This document shows positions 21,788 through 33,487 of a stretch of 64,000 nucleotides of DNA, in pieces. Both the position numbers and the translations under genes were made by a program. The DNA is from Brassica napus (lineage: Eukaryota; Streptophyta; Magnoliopsida; Brassicales; Brassicaceae): assembly GCF_020379485.1 (NCBI RefSeq), contig NC_063452.1, positions 51,770,439-51,834,438 of the forward strand. Direction: 5' to 3'. Position 1 is the stretch's first letter. Every line of letters begins with the position of its first letter. The notes under the pieces were generated by a model, which was not told where the DNA came from, ran no database searches, and saw nothing but the letters and a program-made list of their open reading frames with translations.

Positions 21788-22620
21788 GGGTGAACAATCT
21801 ATTTCCTGACAAGAACTCTCGTATAGCATCAGATCTCCACCAAACTATAACCCCTTGCTAAAACTACATGAATTTAAAGTTGTAAACTTATTTCTCTCCA
21901 AATTATAAGTTTTAATCGGTTAACTATTAACCAACCAATTAAACCAATGATCTCAAACTAATTTTTTATTTAAAAAAAAAACTGATTCACACACAAAAAA
22001 AAAGCGATTCCCAAAAAATTTTTTATACCAGCATTTGTACATTCTCCTTCGATCTCAATCACACGTATTAAAGTTGTGTACTTGTGTTTTCTAAACAAAA
22101 CATCACTACTTTCTTAAGCTTCTGTGAACTGTGGGAGGAGGTGAGTTTGAAGGCGGTGGATGAGTGGCGAACTGCTACATGTGAGTTATTCCTCGCAGAT
22201 TGTGGAGGGAGGAGGGCGAGTGGTGACTGTGAGACTAAGCAAAATTAAGAAGTCGTTGGTGTTGCCCGGAAGCTATGTCTGATCGGTATTGAGAGAGATA
22301 TGGACACGATTTAGACAAACAATTTTTTTGGCAATTTTAATTCAATTTTTTGATGAATCAGTTTAAAATAAAATAAAATTAAAAATAAGTTTTTCTTCGG
22401 TTAAATTAGTTTAAAATTGGTGGGTTAATAGTAAACCGATTAAAACCATTGGACAATTTAGTTTCGAATTATAAATTTGGGGAAAAATCAATTTACAACT
22501 TATAATTTGGAAAGAAATAAGTTGACAACTTTAAATTCATGGAGTTTTAATATGGGGTCATAGTTTGGTGGAAATCTGATGCTATACGATAGTTTTTGTG
22601 GGGAAATAGATCGTTCACCC
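21788..22620. mobile_element. Foldback element with 9-bp target duplication (MULE-like)
   Basis: Begins GGGTGAACAATCTATTTCC at 21788 and ends GGAAATAGATCGTTCACCC at 22620. The arms (about 21788-21990 and 22340-22620) are inverted copies, including ATAGCATCAGATCTCCACCAA against TTGGTGGAAATCTGATGCTAT. Flanks are ACCCATTCC (21779-21787) and ACCCATTTC (22621-22629), 8 of 9 identical, the target size of Mutator-like elements. The middle (about 22050-22320) is a unique GC-richer stretch that could be captured sequence; I could not identify it. Confidence 0.75.
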
Positions 22621-22812
22621 ACCCATTTCTTTAAGCTTCATGATCAAAACGTTATTTCATATTTATTCACTTTTCCTGATAAAATTTATAAATTGATCCA
22701 CTATAATAAGGTTGGTAACAATCCAAAATTCATTTCTATTATGTGTTACTTTTGTTTAAAATTCAACATTTTCACTGTTTTTTGTTCAAAATTTTCTTGC
22801 TAAGGTTACGAC

Positions 22813-22816
<4 letters not shown>

Positions 22817-22873
<57 letters not shown>
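22817..22873. repeat. (TA)n microsatellite, left of Helitron 2
   Basis: Near-perfect TA run. A second TA run begins right beyond the other Helitron end (25495-25530). The element therefore landed inside one microsatellite, splitting it. Confidence 0.85.
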
Positions 22874-22877
<4 letters not shown>

Positions 22878-24227
22878 GGTCGGCCCGTCCTACGGGCGGG
22901 ATGTGTTACATTTATATTTTTCATTACGGATATATGATTGTTAATATGCAAATCCAATGGTAGAGTCCCCGGTTCCAGTCGTAAGGAAGGTGGATTCAAC
23001 AGCTTCACAGAAGAATTCTTCAGAGTCAATATCATTAAAGGGAATCAGAATCAACAACTTAATTTAGTGCTACTTTTGGAGAGAATTCTTAGCCTTTTAC
23101 ATATCCATGATTCATACACATTAGCTATTTTACATGGACAAAGACTCGTGATTAGAGATAAGAACATTACAAAAAATGTTTAAAGAAAATCATAATGCCT
23201 CTCCTTGTATTTAATGGTGATGTCAAAAATATTAGGAAAGTTTGTCCCAAACAATGCGGTTACAGCTTATAAATTAAAACCAATTGTCGAAAAGAATTGG
23301 AGAGCCTGCAAACGGGCCAATTAAAATGGTTAAGATCTCATATCGTTAACAGGTTTGAGATCATATAGAAAAATCGTTTAACCTTTTTCTGCTAAATTAT
23401 TTTAAATTTCTATACAAATTTGTAAATATTTAGTTTATTTTCAATAAAAAAAATGACTTTGTTTCTGGTGGTCTATCCACGCTAGCGGACATTATTTCAT
23501 TGTTATTTGAAGAATTTGATGTTTTGCAGTGAGTATGCAAGATTGCGAAGTTGATTTATGGCATATAAAATTAGCCAGGTTAATATATGCATACTTAGAG
23601 AAGTTCTTTAGTTGAGATAGGAAATTCATAAATAATTCATTTGTTGTTGGTTATTATACAGAAGAACTGGCTACAGCTCCATGTGGTTATCATTTATAAA
23701 AGAATACATAGAATTCATGATGATGAGACAGAAGGAAAAACACCAGAATCAATCATATATCAAAAAATAATGAACACTTCAGTCATCATTGAGCTTCTCC
23801 GCCAAGATCTCAACTGAAAGGATAGCAATTGAACTCAAAAGCTTCACATATCTTAAGAAAATTACTTTTTAATCTTTCACCAAAATAGAAGATAATAAAA
23901 TACATGTATCTTCGCCATGAGTATTATTTTAGATCACAATCCAAACTTTAGTATAAATATATATTTTTCTTCAAATCATTCCATGTAGAAATATTCTTGG
24001 CTAGGTAGATCAACAAAACAAAATAAAACAATAGAGGCATAACCAACGTCAAATATAAACATATGCAGATGAGAACGTATAAACTACATATAGAATTTAG
24101 ACTCTAACTTGCAAGCGTTTATGGCGAGGAAATTTATATACATTAAGAAAGCAGTCAAACTCCTGCAATAGAAAAAAGGCTGCACTTTTAATGTCTAAGA
24201 AACTAAGAGTAGAAAATAAGAAGTTAA

Positions 24228-24402
24228 CCTTCTCCCTATAGTTGGGATCAACAACAAACTCCTCAATGACAAACTATCGTGTTAAGATATCTCCCTAGTT
24301 ACGAAAAATATGATCCTCTTGAACACCATAGACTTTTCGTGAGGCTCCAACACAGTGAGGAAGCTTTATTTGCTTTGTTGGATCAATAGACTTCTCCTGT
24401 TA
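24228..24402 (-). pseudogene. Possible captured gene fragment inside Helitron 2
   Basis: One minus-strand frame reads EKSIDPTKQIKLPHCVGASR and continues RKVYGVQEDHIF, then stop, then VIEEFVVDPNYREKVN after further stops. Codon-like composition suggests a degraded exon. I do not recognise the source protein, and chance is possible. Confidence 0.3.
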
Positions 24403-24421
24403 AGAAGGACAGCTTGTAAAG

Positions 24422-24448
24422 GTTTTTTTTTTTTTTTTTTGAAACACA
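24422..24448 (-). mobile_element. Tail-only retroposon insertion (27 bp)
   Basis: The 13-bp sequence ACAGCTTGTAAAG occurs at 24409-24421 and 24449-24461. Between them is only GTTTT...TGAAACACAA, i.e. on the minus strand TTGTGTTTC followed by about 18 A. This is a target duplication around little more than a poly-A tail. Confidence 0.7.
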
Positions 24449-25491
24449 ACAGCTTGTAAAGCTATTTGCAGAAAACACAACTTAAATGGTAAAACAGTAG
24501 CAAATCTCGTACTTTCTGCAGAAAGAGCCTCGAGAGCGTCTTCACCCACTTGTTATGATTCTATCTACCTCTGTTGAGTGGTAACACTTTTATAGGCTGA
24601 AGCAAAAATATCACCAGCCTAGAAAACTCACAACAGACACATGAATGCATAAGATACATATCCAATGCTTTAAGATAACAATTTAAATATGTAATTAGCA
24701 TAATGAAAGTCAAGTCACTTAAATTGTATTGACCAAAGATCATCTATAATACTATATTTTACATAACCACGATTCATAAAGTTGTCAAATTAGTTATGAA
24801 CCAAATGAGGATTCTCTCTCATATTACCTAGTCAAGAAGGAGCTTGTACTCCAAAAGTTACATTGTAAGAGCGCTGTTTCTGGAGCACAATCATTGGAGT
24901 TGATAAGATTTATAAGATACTGCTCAAGTACGACTTTGGATCTTCTTGTTAAGGAAGTCAACGAAAATGGGTACATAAACTACAAAAAAGGATATAAAGA
25001 TTTAACCTTTTTGGATTTCTAGAGTTGTCGAACCCGAAGAAAACGCAGGAGGAGCGATCTCCACCATGTCGGAATCCATTGACGACATTCCTCAAGATTG
25101 ATTCTTTATGCCTCACAAAACAAAACAGATGCAAAAGTGATTCAAAGAGCCGATATAACAATTGCATATGTAAAAATTCAACTCGAACCGTTTCAGAGAT
25201 TTGGAAGAAGCTCAGACGTTTCCAAACGCCGTAGAAAGAAGGAGAGAGACGACCTACGTTTCTTTGCTTCATTAGATTTAGGGTTATCGAGGTCGGGCCG
25301 ACGGACCGCATACATAATCATAAAGTAGTAGCCAAAAACACTATAGATATTCCCCTAACGATAAAAGACCAACAAATTCTCAGATTAAATGAAGTGCTGC
25401 GTTTAATACAGCCGGGACACGTGTCGGCCTGTCAGGCATCGACTTTCCACGTGGCAAAGCAGGAGTGAGGCGAACATATTTTTATATATAT

Positions 25492-25530
<39 letters not shown>

Positions 25531-25532
<2 letters not shown>

Positions 25533-26218
25533 TGAAAGAATTTTAAATTTTATTCCAATAAAAAAAAACCTTGCTACAGATTTGCACTGCATTCTCTATT
25601 TACAATAAAGATTGACATCAATATCTATAACCTTTTATGAAAGATAACATAATTGTTTGTTCTTGATGCCTTTCTGTCCAAGAAACGAGTAAGCTAGCAC
25701 GTGAGGATGCCTTAAATGAAGAAGAAAGCCCTACATGTCTGTAAATGTGTGTATTCCAAGAAACTGTTATTCACTTTTATTGGTCCACAAACCGCCCACT
25801 CCAACAAGCATGCACCTTTCCAAGATACCAAAGAAAAGTCAAACACGCCATAACAGTTGACCGGTTTATAATCAACCATTTAGCATCTAAACTCTTGAAC
25901 CAAACACCAAAACCGAATAATACCATCAAAGTCCTGTCCTGTTTCTTCTGTCTGAGAAGCTGCCAGTTGAATCGGAGGTCTTGGCCAAATAAACAGTCAC
26001 AATTTCACAAGGCACAAACAAAACTGAACCAAGTAAACCGGTTTTATTAAACGGTATACAAAGTTGTGTCAAGAAAACAAGTAGATGATGACTCGTTGTG
26101 AAATTTTCTTGTGTGACAAATGCAAACTAGATTGACATTTTCTTTCCAAAACATCAAAAAGAATCTGACACTTTTCTATTTTATTTCAAGAGAAGTGAGT
26201 GTCTTCTCTCTATTTTAA
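25531..26218. other. Intergenic region downstream of PDX2
   Basis: Contains the 3' flank and 3' UTR of PDX2 (about 26110-26218). No other gene or transposon end was recognised. Confidence 0.55.
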
Positions 26219-27870
26219 TTACTGATATATAGGAATATCAGGCTTAGTTTGCTCGGTACCAACGCTGGTTTCTCCAACAGAAACAATAGTTCCACCACTG
26301 CTTGAAGAAGCTCCTTGTTCCATCTCTTTCGCCATTTTCATGAAATAACTGTGCCTGTGAAAAAATATTGACCATAAAAGCGTAAAAATCAAAGCGTACC
26401 AGATCATAATAAACAACAGCCAAGAAATTTAAAAGACAGGAAATAGAATTAAAGTAAATACCATCGCGTGTCTGCGGTTAACTCGGGATGAAACGCAGTC
26501 GCTAACAAGTTTCTTTGCTTCACCGCAACAATGACGTTCGTCTCTAGAAGAGCATCTTCCTGAAAAGACAGAAAACGAGATAGATACATGTCCTCTCATA
26601 AAAATGAAACGTAATCGTTTTAATGAGCATCGGTGCAGAAACTAAGCAAACCTCTTGGATTTGGACAGTAGAGCTTGAATACAAGACCTTGTTTGATGGG
26701 ACGGGATAATGCGCTAAGACTTCGACATCAGGGCCAACATCGAGAACAGCTGGAGCGCGTATGAAGACTCCTCGGTATGTCTCCGGCCCACCTTCTTTAG
26801 ATGTTAGAATAGGTACAGAGATATCAGCTTCAAAACTTTGAATCTACACATAAACAAGGAAACGTTGATACCAAGCTCTTTATTGTTGAAGAACAGTCTT
26901 GAGATTTGTTTTTACCTGGCTGCCAAAGAAGTTCCTGTGTACGGTGCAGTCAAGGCCACCAACTAGTTCTTGACCTCCCTCTTTCTGACCTGAAAAGTTT
27001 TCAACATTTTCTTGTTTTTTTTTTTTTTTTTTTTTTTTTTAATCATGTCCCAACACAAGTTGATGGAAAGATGAGTCCATTGAGTACCCACCAACTGCTC
27101 TGTCTGCCAAGAAGATAAGACCAGCGCATGTCCCCCAAACAGGTTTCCCCGTCTTGACAAACTCACGTAGAGCCGGGAACTTCAAAGCAGCAAAATGAAA
27201 GACCATCAGAACACATTAGAGACTTGCACAACTACTTGTCCTCAGGACTAACTCCTTCAGATTAGTTTCATCGACTGAGCCATATGGGTCACAGAGACAT
27301 CACATTGGAATGGAACATAAAAAAAAAAAAAAACAGAGAAACCACAAATTGACACATCAGTTATGTACTTGCAAATTAAAAGTCCTCGTTTTTAAATCTC
27401 AAAGCCAAACTGAGTTCTTCTTCAGTAATCAGAGACGATCAAAAAGAAATCATTTCTGCAAAAAGATCAGAACTTTGGAACAAAACAAGTTTAATTGATA
27501 CAAAATCTCAAATTCTAAATTGCCTGATTAGCGATAAACGCCAGATTCGTTTCAACAGACGCATAAAGGAGAAACCTTTCCTTGTTTCAGCAAAGTGGGT
27601 CCTCGTTAAACCAAATATATATTTCAATCCCAGACTATTGGATTACTGAAAAAAAAACAACGTAAGATTCTGGAGAGAGAGAGAGAGGACCAGGTTGTGG
27701 TACTCGGCCAGTTTGGCCATGGTGGTGCTCTCGCCGCCAGGGATTATGAGAGATGAAACGGTGAGAAGCTGCTCCGCCTTCCTAATCTCGATTCCTTGGA
27801 CGCCTAGCCGCCGCAGAGCCGCGATGTGCTCGTTGAAAGAGCCTTGTAAAGCTAATACTCCCACGGTCAT
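26219..27870 (-). CDS. PDX2: Pyridoxal 5'-phosphate synthase glutaminase subunit PDX2
   Basis: Six exons on the minus strand (27870-27691, 27179-27092, 26989-26916, 26843-26652, 26559-26462, 26354-26219) join in frame to 255 aa. The enzyme is the class I glutamine amidotransferase half of the de novo vitamin B6 synthase. It releases ammonia from glutamine and passes it to PDX1, which builds pyridoxal phosphate from a pentose phosphate and glyceraldehyde 3-phosphate. Visible motifs are [12 protein letters not shown] at the N-terminus, the glycine-rich [17 protein letters not shown], the nucleophile Cys78 in GTCAGLIF, and His202 and Glu204 in ATAFHPELT. So the Cys-His-Glu triad is intact. The tail ([16 protein letters not shown]...) is plant-typical. 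Intron 2 holds a poly-T run. It agrees with Arabidopsis PDX2 (At5g60540, from memory) in length. Confidence 0.96.
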
Positions 27871-27883
27871 TGCGGCGGCGTCG

Positions 27884-27888
<5 letters not shown>

Positions 27889-27914
<26 letters not shown>

Positions 27915-27925
27915 TGTGTGTGTGT
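27889..27925. repeat. (GA)n(GT)n microsatellite in the PDX2 5' leader
   Basis: GA repeats followed by GT repeats directly upstream of the ATG at 27870. On the transcript strand this is a CT-rich leader. A second GA run lies just inside intron 1 (about 27673-27688). Confidence 0.75.
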
Positions 27926-28083
27926 CAGATGAACACCACTAAATAGAGCTCTTGTGTGTATGGACTCAGACAAAGGCAAGGTTTTTGTTGTGAGTGGCGA
28001 CAATTTGTTTGCCCCATTTGTTGTGTTTCTTTCGCCGCCCACTATATTAATATTTTCTCCGGAAAATATATTAAAAAATGTAA

Positions 28084-28103
28084 TTTTTTTTTTGAAACAC
28101 AAA
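28084..28103 (-). mobile_element. Tail-only retroposon insertion (about 20 bp)
   Basis: TTAAAAAATGTAA (28071-28083) and TTAAAAATGTAA (28104-28115) flank only TTTTTTTTTTGAAACACAAA. On the minus strand this is TTTGTGTTTC plus poly-A, the same terminal word as the insertion at 24422-24448. Confidence 0.6.
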
Positions 28104-28135
28104 TTAAAAATGTAAGCAAATCCTTTTTATATATA

Positions 28136-31100
28136 CTAGAGATTTTACCGCGCGTAGCGCGGTTTGTTTGTCTATAAAATTTATAATCTTAATTAAAAAA
28201 ATATCTTAATTGTTTTTATAAATATGTATTCACTATTCTTCAAATTATTTTTATATGCATTACCGCGTTATTTTTAATACAATTTTACATTTCAAACTTT
28301 TACCTATTAGATTAAATGGTTTAAAGAAGGGGAGGGTGGAGGGGAAGGGGGAAGCAAGAGCACATTGAGACAAAATAAATATCTGAACTGGTGGAATGTT
28401 ATAAGTAATGCTCAACCCACGTAATTTCTTTACGGAGTGTATTGTTTTATTCCATTTGTTCCGTGCATATAATAAAAGAGTTTTCTTAAGTTTAAAACCC
28501 AGCATTGACATTTCATGTGTACAAATGTGATTGGATACAACTGCCACTATTACCAGTACAATTTTAAGGTAAGTCATCTGGTTCAGAAGTTTGAGCCCCA
28601 TCAAGATATCCTTTCGTGATCTTAAGCTTCCACTTACCAAAGTGATAGATACCAAATATATATCTATAGACGTGGAAACTGAGGAAATTGCAAACTCTAT
28701 CACAAAGTCCATGTGGAACAAATCCAAATCTTACTCGTAGGTGCCCTATCACTTCGTTTCTGCGTTTAAGAAACTAAAGTGTGTGCTAAACAAACACTGC
28801 ATTTAAGAAACTAAAGTGGATGCTTAAAACACTTCCCCTGAATCAAAGTAACACATTTGATATCTGAAGCCTAAAAACAGATTCATTGATTTTTGAGCAG
28901 TCTCGTTCTGACTCTTTGTGACTCGAACATCAGGAAAGAAAACACAAGAAGTTGGCTAAAAAATTTTACAATATCATTGAATGGTAAGTCAATATAACTA
29001 ACAAACATAGAGATGAACTGGTCATGACTATCTTATTGCTCTTTTAGTCACTGAAAGATTCCATCACTCCATCAATACACTTACTGTAGACCACGAACCC
29101 TAATCGTAAGAACAGCAAACTCATATAGTAAAGAGAAAAGAATAAGAAAGAAAGACAAATACATTATGTACGTTTAGTTTTTGAATGTGTTAATGGAACC
29201 CTTGGAGCCTCAGACATCTCTGCTGTCCACTCTTCTCCTCATCCGTCTCTTAATCTATTTCTTAAAATAAAATGCAGACAGCGTAGCCATTTCAGCACAT
29301 GGCTGTACACTGTGCCCATCGCTGGCATAGGTGAAACTCTTGACACTCAGATCCCATATTCCTCTACTCTCAGATTCTTCTACATTTAGACATAAAACTT
29401 GCGAATATAGCAAAAGTTTGAACTACTTAGCAAAAAAAAGTAAGTTTGAACTTGTATAATTGTATTTTTTTTTTTTGCAAGGAAAAAAAAAAGAAAATAC
29501 ATTGACCTTTGTTTGTAATGATGATTGTTACACACTCCAGGGCTTTGGCTTGCAAAAAAAAAATGTTTCATCATATAATTCACATATAAAGACTATAGAT
29601 AACACATATATGTATGAGTGTATATGCTTACTTTATGGCCAGTGAACAAAGGGGCACAGTTTTCCATGTTAAAGAAAGGTTATGGATTTTTGCAATAAGC
29701 GACGAATATATGAGTTGGGAAGAGGATGTGGATGACAGACATAGCCCCAACTCGGAGGAGTGAGTTGAACAAACCCCTCCTCAACTTCTCCTGCCATGTG
29801 ACACCATCGTAGACATCACTTTCTCCAAATCTTTGTCCTCCGCTAAGTTTACATGAACTGGAATTAGAATCACCAGAACTCCACGCGTACCGCGGTCGTA
29901 GTTGCTCATCTAAACAACAAACACAAAACGTCTTAAAGCATATCTTAGAAGGTACTCTTATAAACTGGTACCTGAAAAAATACATCAAAAATATCTTCAA
30001 ATATTATGGAAATGACTAAATTATTATAAACACACACACAGAAAGGGAGTCAGAATAGACTTACCAAAGCAAAGAATCATGGTGATCGGAAGGATCTACA
30101 TTCTCTTCAAACTTCCACATAAACTATAAAGAATACCAAAAATTAAAACAATCAATGCTTAATATTTTTACTGATCTGGCAAGATAGGTCAATTAACTGA
30201 CCTATTATTTTCTAGAAACTAAATTAGAGAGATGGTCACAGATGTATTCAAATTCGATTTTATAAGAAAAGTAAGCTAAGAATTACATAGTTCATGCTTA
30301 TGGAGCTCCGTGAGCAACAGATTCATAGCTAAAGAATGCATAGCGAAAAATAATATATGATCACTTACGTTAATTATTCCTCAATCATAAGATATCTATT
30401 CTCAAATAGGCAAACCTGGATCAATCTTTCTGCACCACAAGTACAGAGAAGAAGACGAATGAAAAAGACCGATAACTTAAAATGGAAATTTATGATTTTG
30501 GAGCTTACACTTGAAGAAACCTAAAATGGAGTTATGGAGCCGCTGCAAAACCAACGGAAAACAAATTGAATTCTGTCAGAAAATAGAGAGTAAGTAGATG
30601 AAACAACAAATAGATGAAACAGAGAAAAATCCAGGGAAACATACGATTGGCTGTTCATAATCCGCTGGAATTATGTAATCACCATGGCTGAGGACGTTTG
30701 AATTTTCTCTGAAGCTTCGGAGAAGAATCAAAACTCTAATAGGAATTCAATTTTGCAGCATTTATGGTCTCCCAAAAAGGATGTCGTTGAAATACAATGC
30801 AAGAGGAGACTTGCTGGAGAATTGAAAGGTCATCGATTGAAGTTGTTGAATATGATTCCGTGAAAGCCTTGTAGATGGTTAATATAGGAGGAGCAGGAGA
30901 GGGAGGTGGAAGGATTTCATCGCTAATGAAGATAATAGTAATGAACATAAATGAACAATTAAGAGTGGATTTTGATTACTACTCAGAAACGGACAAACGG
31001 TTGGAGAGGAATTTGGAACGAAGAAGACGTAGTAGAAGAATCGCAGTGCTCTGGAAATCAGGTTTCGACCGAGGTTTGGGTTTCGTATGGGCCCTTTAGA

Positions 31101-31269
31101 GTGATTTTTTTGGTTTAAAAATTAGCATAGCATCCCTAAAAAAATGACCCATTATTAATCTGCTATCGATTAATGAGAGCATGATGTGGCATCATAGAAC
31201 TTTATGATTGGTGAAATAAAACTGATGACGTGGACGCTCTCCCTGCTAATGGTATTCTCCTTATTGTGA
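28136..31269 (-). mobile_element. Non-autonomous Helitron 3 (minus strand)
   Basis: On the minus strand the 3' end has hairpin CCGCGC-TAC-GCGCGG (about 28163-28149) followed by TAAAATCTCTAG and T at 28136. The likely 5' end is TCACAATAAGGAGAATACC starting at 31269, preceded by A. The 5' end is less certain than the 3' end. No Rep/helicase was found. The interior is AT-rich with several ORFs under 160 aa that I do not recognise. It lies between the divergently transcribed PDX2 and GRIK2. Confidence 0.7.
29425..29441 (+). mobile_element. Tail-only retroposon insertion (17 bp)
   Basis: AAGTTTGAACT at 29414-29424 and 29442-29452 flanks ACTTAGCAAAAAAAAGT. The CTTAGC-poly-A word equals the 3' end of the LINE copy at 40080-40895 (TTCTTAGCAAAAA). 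Confidence 0.5.
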
Positions 31270-31342
31270 TTTGTAAAATAAACACAAGTTTTACAATCTT
31301 ATTCACATGAAAAGCTTAATTAGTTGTAAGTATAGTTTTAGG

Positions 31343-31761
31343 CAGTATTTTGAAAATCAGACCGGATTTCAAATATTAATCTAATTTTAAATTAAATAAA
31401 TATATATAACTATAAAATTATTTTTGATAAAACTTCATATCATTATTAGTATCTAAAAGTGATATAAAAATAAAATGAAAACTTCATAAATAATATAAAA
31501 ATATAATAAAACTAGTTTATTTTTATATATATATATTTTTAAAAAAGTGTGATTTTTATGTAATATTTTTAAAATTTGTAACTTTTTCATTTTTAACTTG
31601 AATTTGAGAAAAACAGAATTTTAATATCAAACCAGATCACCGAGTTTTACCAGGTTTGCCAGTTTAACTCAAATCCAACTTTTAACACAATCCGAAATTG
31701 GTTAGATGAACGAGTCACAGTCCAACCAGTCCGACCGGTCGATCCAGTTTTCAAAACACTG
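31343..31761. mobile_element. hAT-like MITE, about 420 bp
   Basis: The left end is CAGTATTTTGAAAATC; the right end read on the minus strand is CAGTGTTTTGAAAACTGG. CCGG-containing subterminal words occur at both ends. Flanks GTTTTAGG (31335-31342) and GTTTTAAA (31762-31769) are a decayed 8-bp duplication, as expected for hAT. No coding sequence. Confidence 0.65.
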
Positions 31762-31769
31762 GTTTTAAA

Positions 31770-32640
31770 CTATCATGTTTCACACACTAAATCAATTCGT
31801 GAAAAATTCTAAGTTAACAAGCTTGTAAAACATGATTTCTCATAATTTAGAAAATTAAAAAAATAGAATGTAACTTACAATTTTTATTATATAGTGGTAT
31901 ATTTGAAAATATTTATAAAAAAATATTTCATTACATATATATATATGCCTTACAAGAAAATCGTGAATTTTGTAAAATAAGCAATGCTTCATTTTAAGAG
32001 AATTTATAAGTGTAAATTAAATTTATTATTTATATGGTATTAGAACATAAATATTTCAGTTTCAGTTATGGTTTGTTTGTGAATGTTCGGTCAATCAATC
32101 TTACAAATTGTAGTCTCAGATATCCAATTAAAATATGAGAAAAGTGTATTAAAAACCTCACAAAAAAATTAAATATAAATGAAAAAAATTGAAAGTATAA
32201 TAATTTCCAGTTTTCCACTCTTTACTTCATTTGTGAGTGTGAGATAGACCATTACTACTAAAGAATTAAAGATAATCAAATTTTGAATTAAATTATTCTG
32301 TTAATGTTCAAAAACAAACACAAAAACATTAGTGAAACTGAAGTATATATAGAGAGAAATTTATTTAATTCTTCTTCTTTTGGTTAAGAAGATGATATAA
32401 ATCTCTTTAAACAACCTACTTTTTACTTTATAGTTGCTGGATCTGTAAAGAAAAAAACTACTCCAGGTAGGTAGCAGCCTAGCAGGTGGTACTTTTTACT
32501 TTTAGAACAAAAAAAAAAAAAAAAACTGTTCATAAAATATTTGTCACGTTAGCTGGTAAAGTTTGAATATATATAACTCCTCCTTTTCTAAAAATTTAAT
32601 GTAAAAAATATATAAACCCAAAAAAGGGAAAATAAAAAAG
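31770..32640. other. AT-rich region upstream of GRIK2
   Basis: No gene or clear transposon end seen. It probably includes the GRIK2 promoter. The transcribed leader likely begins near 32650, where the sequence becomes pyrimidine-rich (TTCTTCTTCTCCGATCG). Confidence 0.5.
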
Positions 32641-33201
32641 ACACAGAAGGGGAGAGAGAGAGAATATCTCACGACGACGCTCATTTTCTTCTTCTCCGAT
32701 CGAATCCCCAAAGCCAGTCTGAATGTAAGATTCAATCTTTATCTCCGGATATTCTCAATCTCCTTCGTAATCTGCTTCAGGGATTTTTAAGTTTTTCTTC
32801 TTCTGCTACAATCGAGATTCCGAGATTAGGGGTTTCCTCAGGGAGATTCTGGGTTTGTTATATGCTCTCGCATTATTCGATTTACATCTAGACAGTTGAT
32901 TTCGATCGCTTGGATTGAACAAGTTTACACCTTTCTTCGTCTGGGATCATGGATTTACTGACTAATCAATCACAAAGTTATAATTTTTTTTTAATAAAAG
33001 AAGCCGTCTTATTGGTTGACCTCTCTCTTTTTTTTTCTGCAGAAGACTTTATTTCTCATCTTGACTTTATTGGCGGTTGTTGAAGCTCTGTAGCTCTTAA
33101 TTAACTGTGGGGTCAACGAGTTGTTGTTGCTGCTCCTGAACGTGAAGAAGGATATTTAAAAAAACAAAAAATTTCTTCATAAGGTTGCAGTTTCATCACA
33201 C

Positions 33202-33279
33202 ATGTCGCGTTTCGAATGCAGTGGTTATGATCTCTCAAGTTCTTCTGTTCATCTCGCTGAGTGGCATCCTTTGGAATAG
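33202..33279 (+). CDS. Upstream ORF (25 codons) in the GRIK2 leader
   Basis: ATG at 33202 to TAG at 33277-33279 encodes a 25-aa peptide starting MSRFECSGYDLSSSS and ending HLAEWHPLE. It lies after a candidate leader intron and before another (GTAAGAG near 33320 to ACAG near 33406), about 200 bp before the kinase ATG. Its codons look protein-like. It may be a conserved peptide uORF that represses kinase translation; this is inference. Confidence 0.45.
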   Translation: MSRFECSGYDLSSSSVHLAEWHPLE

Positions 33280-33487
33280 CTAAACTTCATCTATACCCCT
33301 TTTCATCTCTTGGGGTAACTGGTAAGAGGCTTTTGTGTGTTTGATTATATTATTATCGATGTTCAAGTTGTCATTATGTTAATTTAATGTCACTTTTTGT
33401 GTACAGGTTCTTCTATTAAATTTCAGCACTTTATATCTTTTAATCAAGAACACATATTGTTTTAATTTTGGGGGAGGAGAGTGGATC

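Larger units (their letters stand above)
22874..25494 (-). mobile_element. Non-autonomous Helitron 2 (minus strand)
   Basis: Read on the minus strand it starts TCTATATATATAAAAATATG (at 25494, preceded by A). It ends with a hairpin (GCCCGT-AGG-ACGGGC, about 22900-22882) followed by CGACCCTAA and T at 22874. It is therefore a TC...CTAA element between A and T. No Rep/helicase or other complete gene is present. The segment 24228-24402 (minus) reads like degenerate protein-coding sequence (LPHCVGASRKVYGVQEDHIF) with in-frame stops, possibly a captured gene fragment. Confidence 0.8.

Noticed and set aside
25098..25328. Overlapping ORFs near the 5' end of Helitron 2
   Set aside because: Both strands are open and neither shows a known domain; position suggests Helitron 5' sequence.
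28260..28752. 155-aa minus-strand ORF as a host gene
   Set aside because: It lies wholly inside Helitron 3, has no recognisable domain and atypical composition. A captured fragment is possible but I could not support a gene call.
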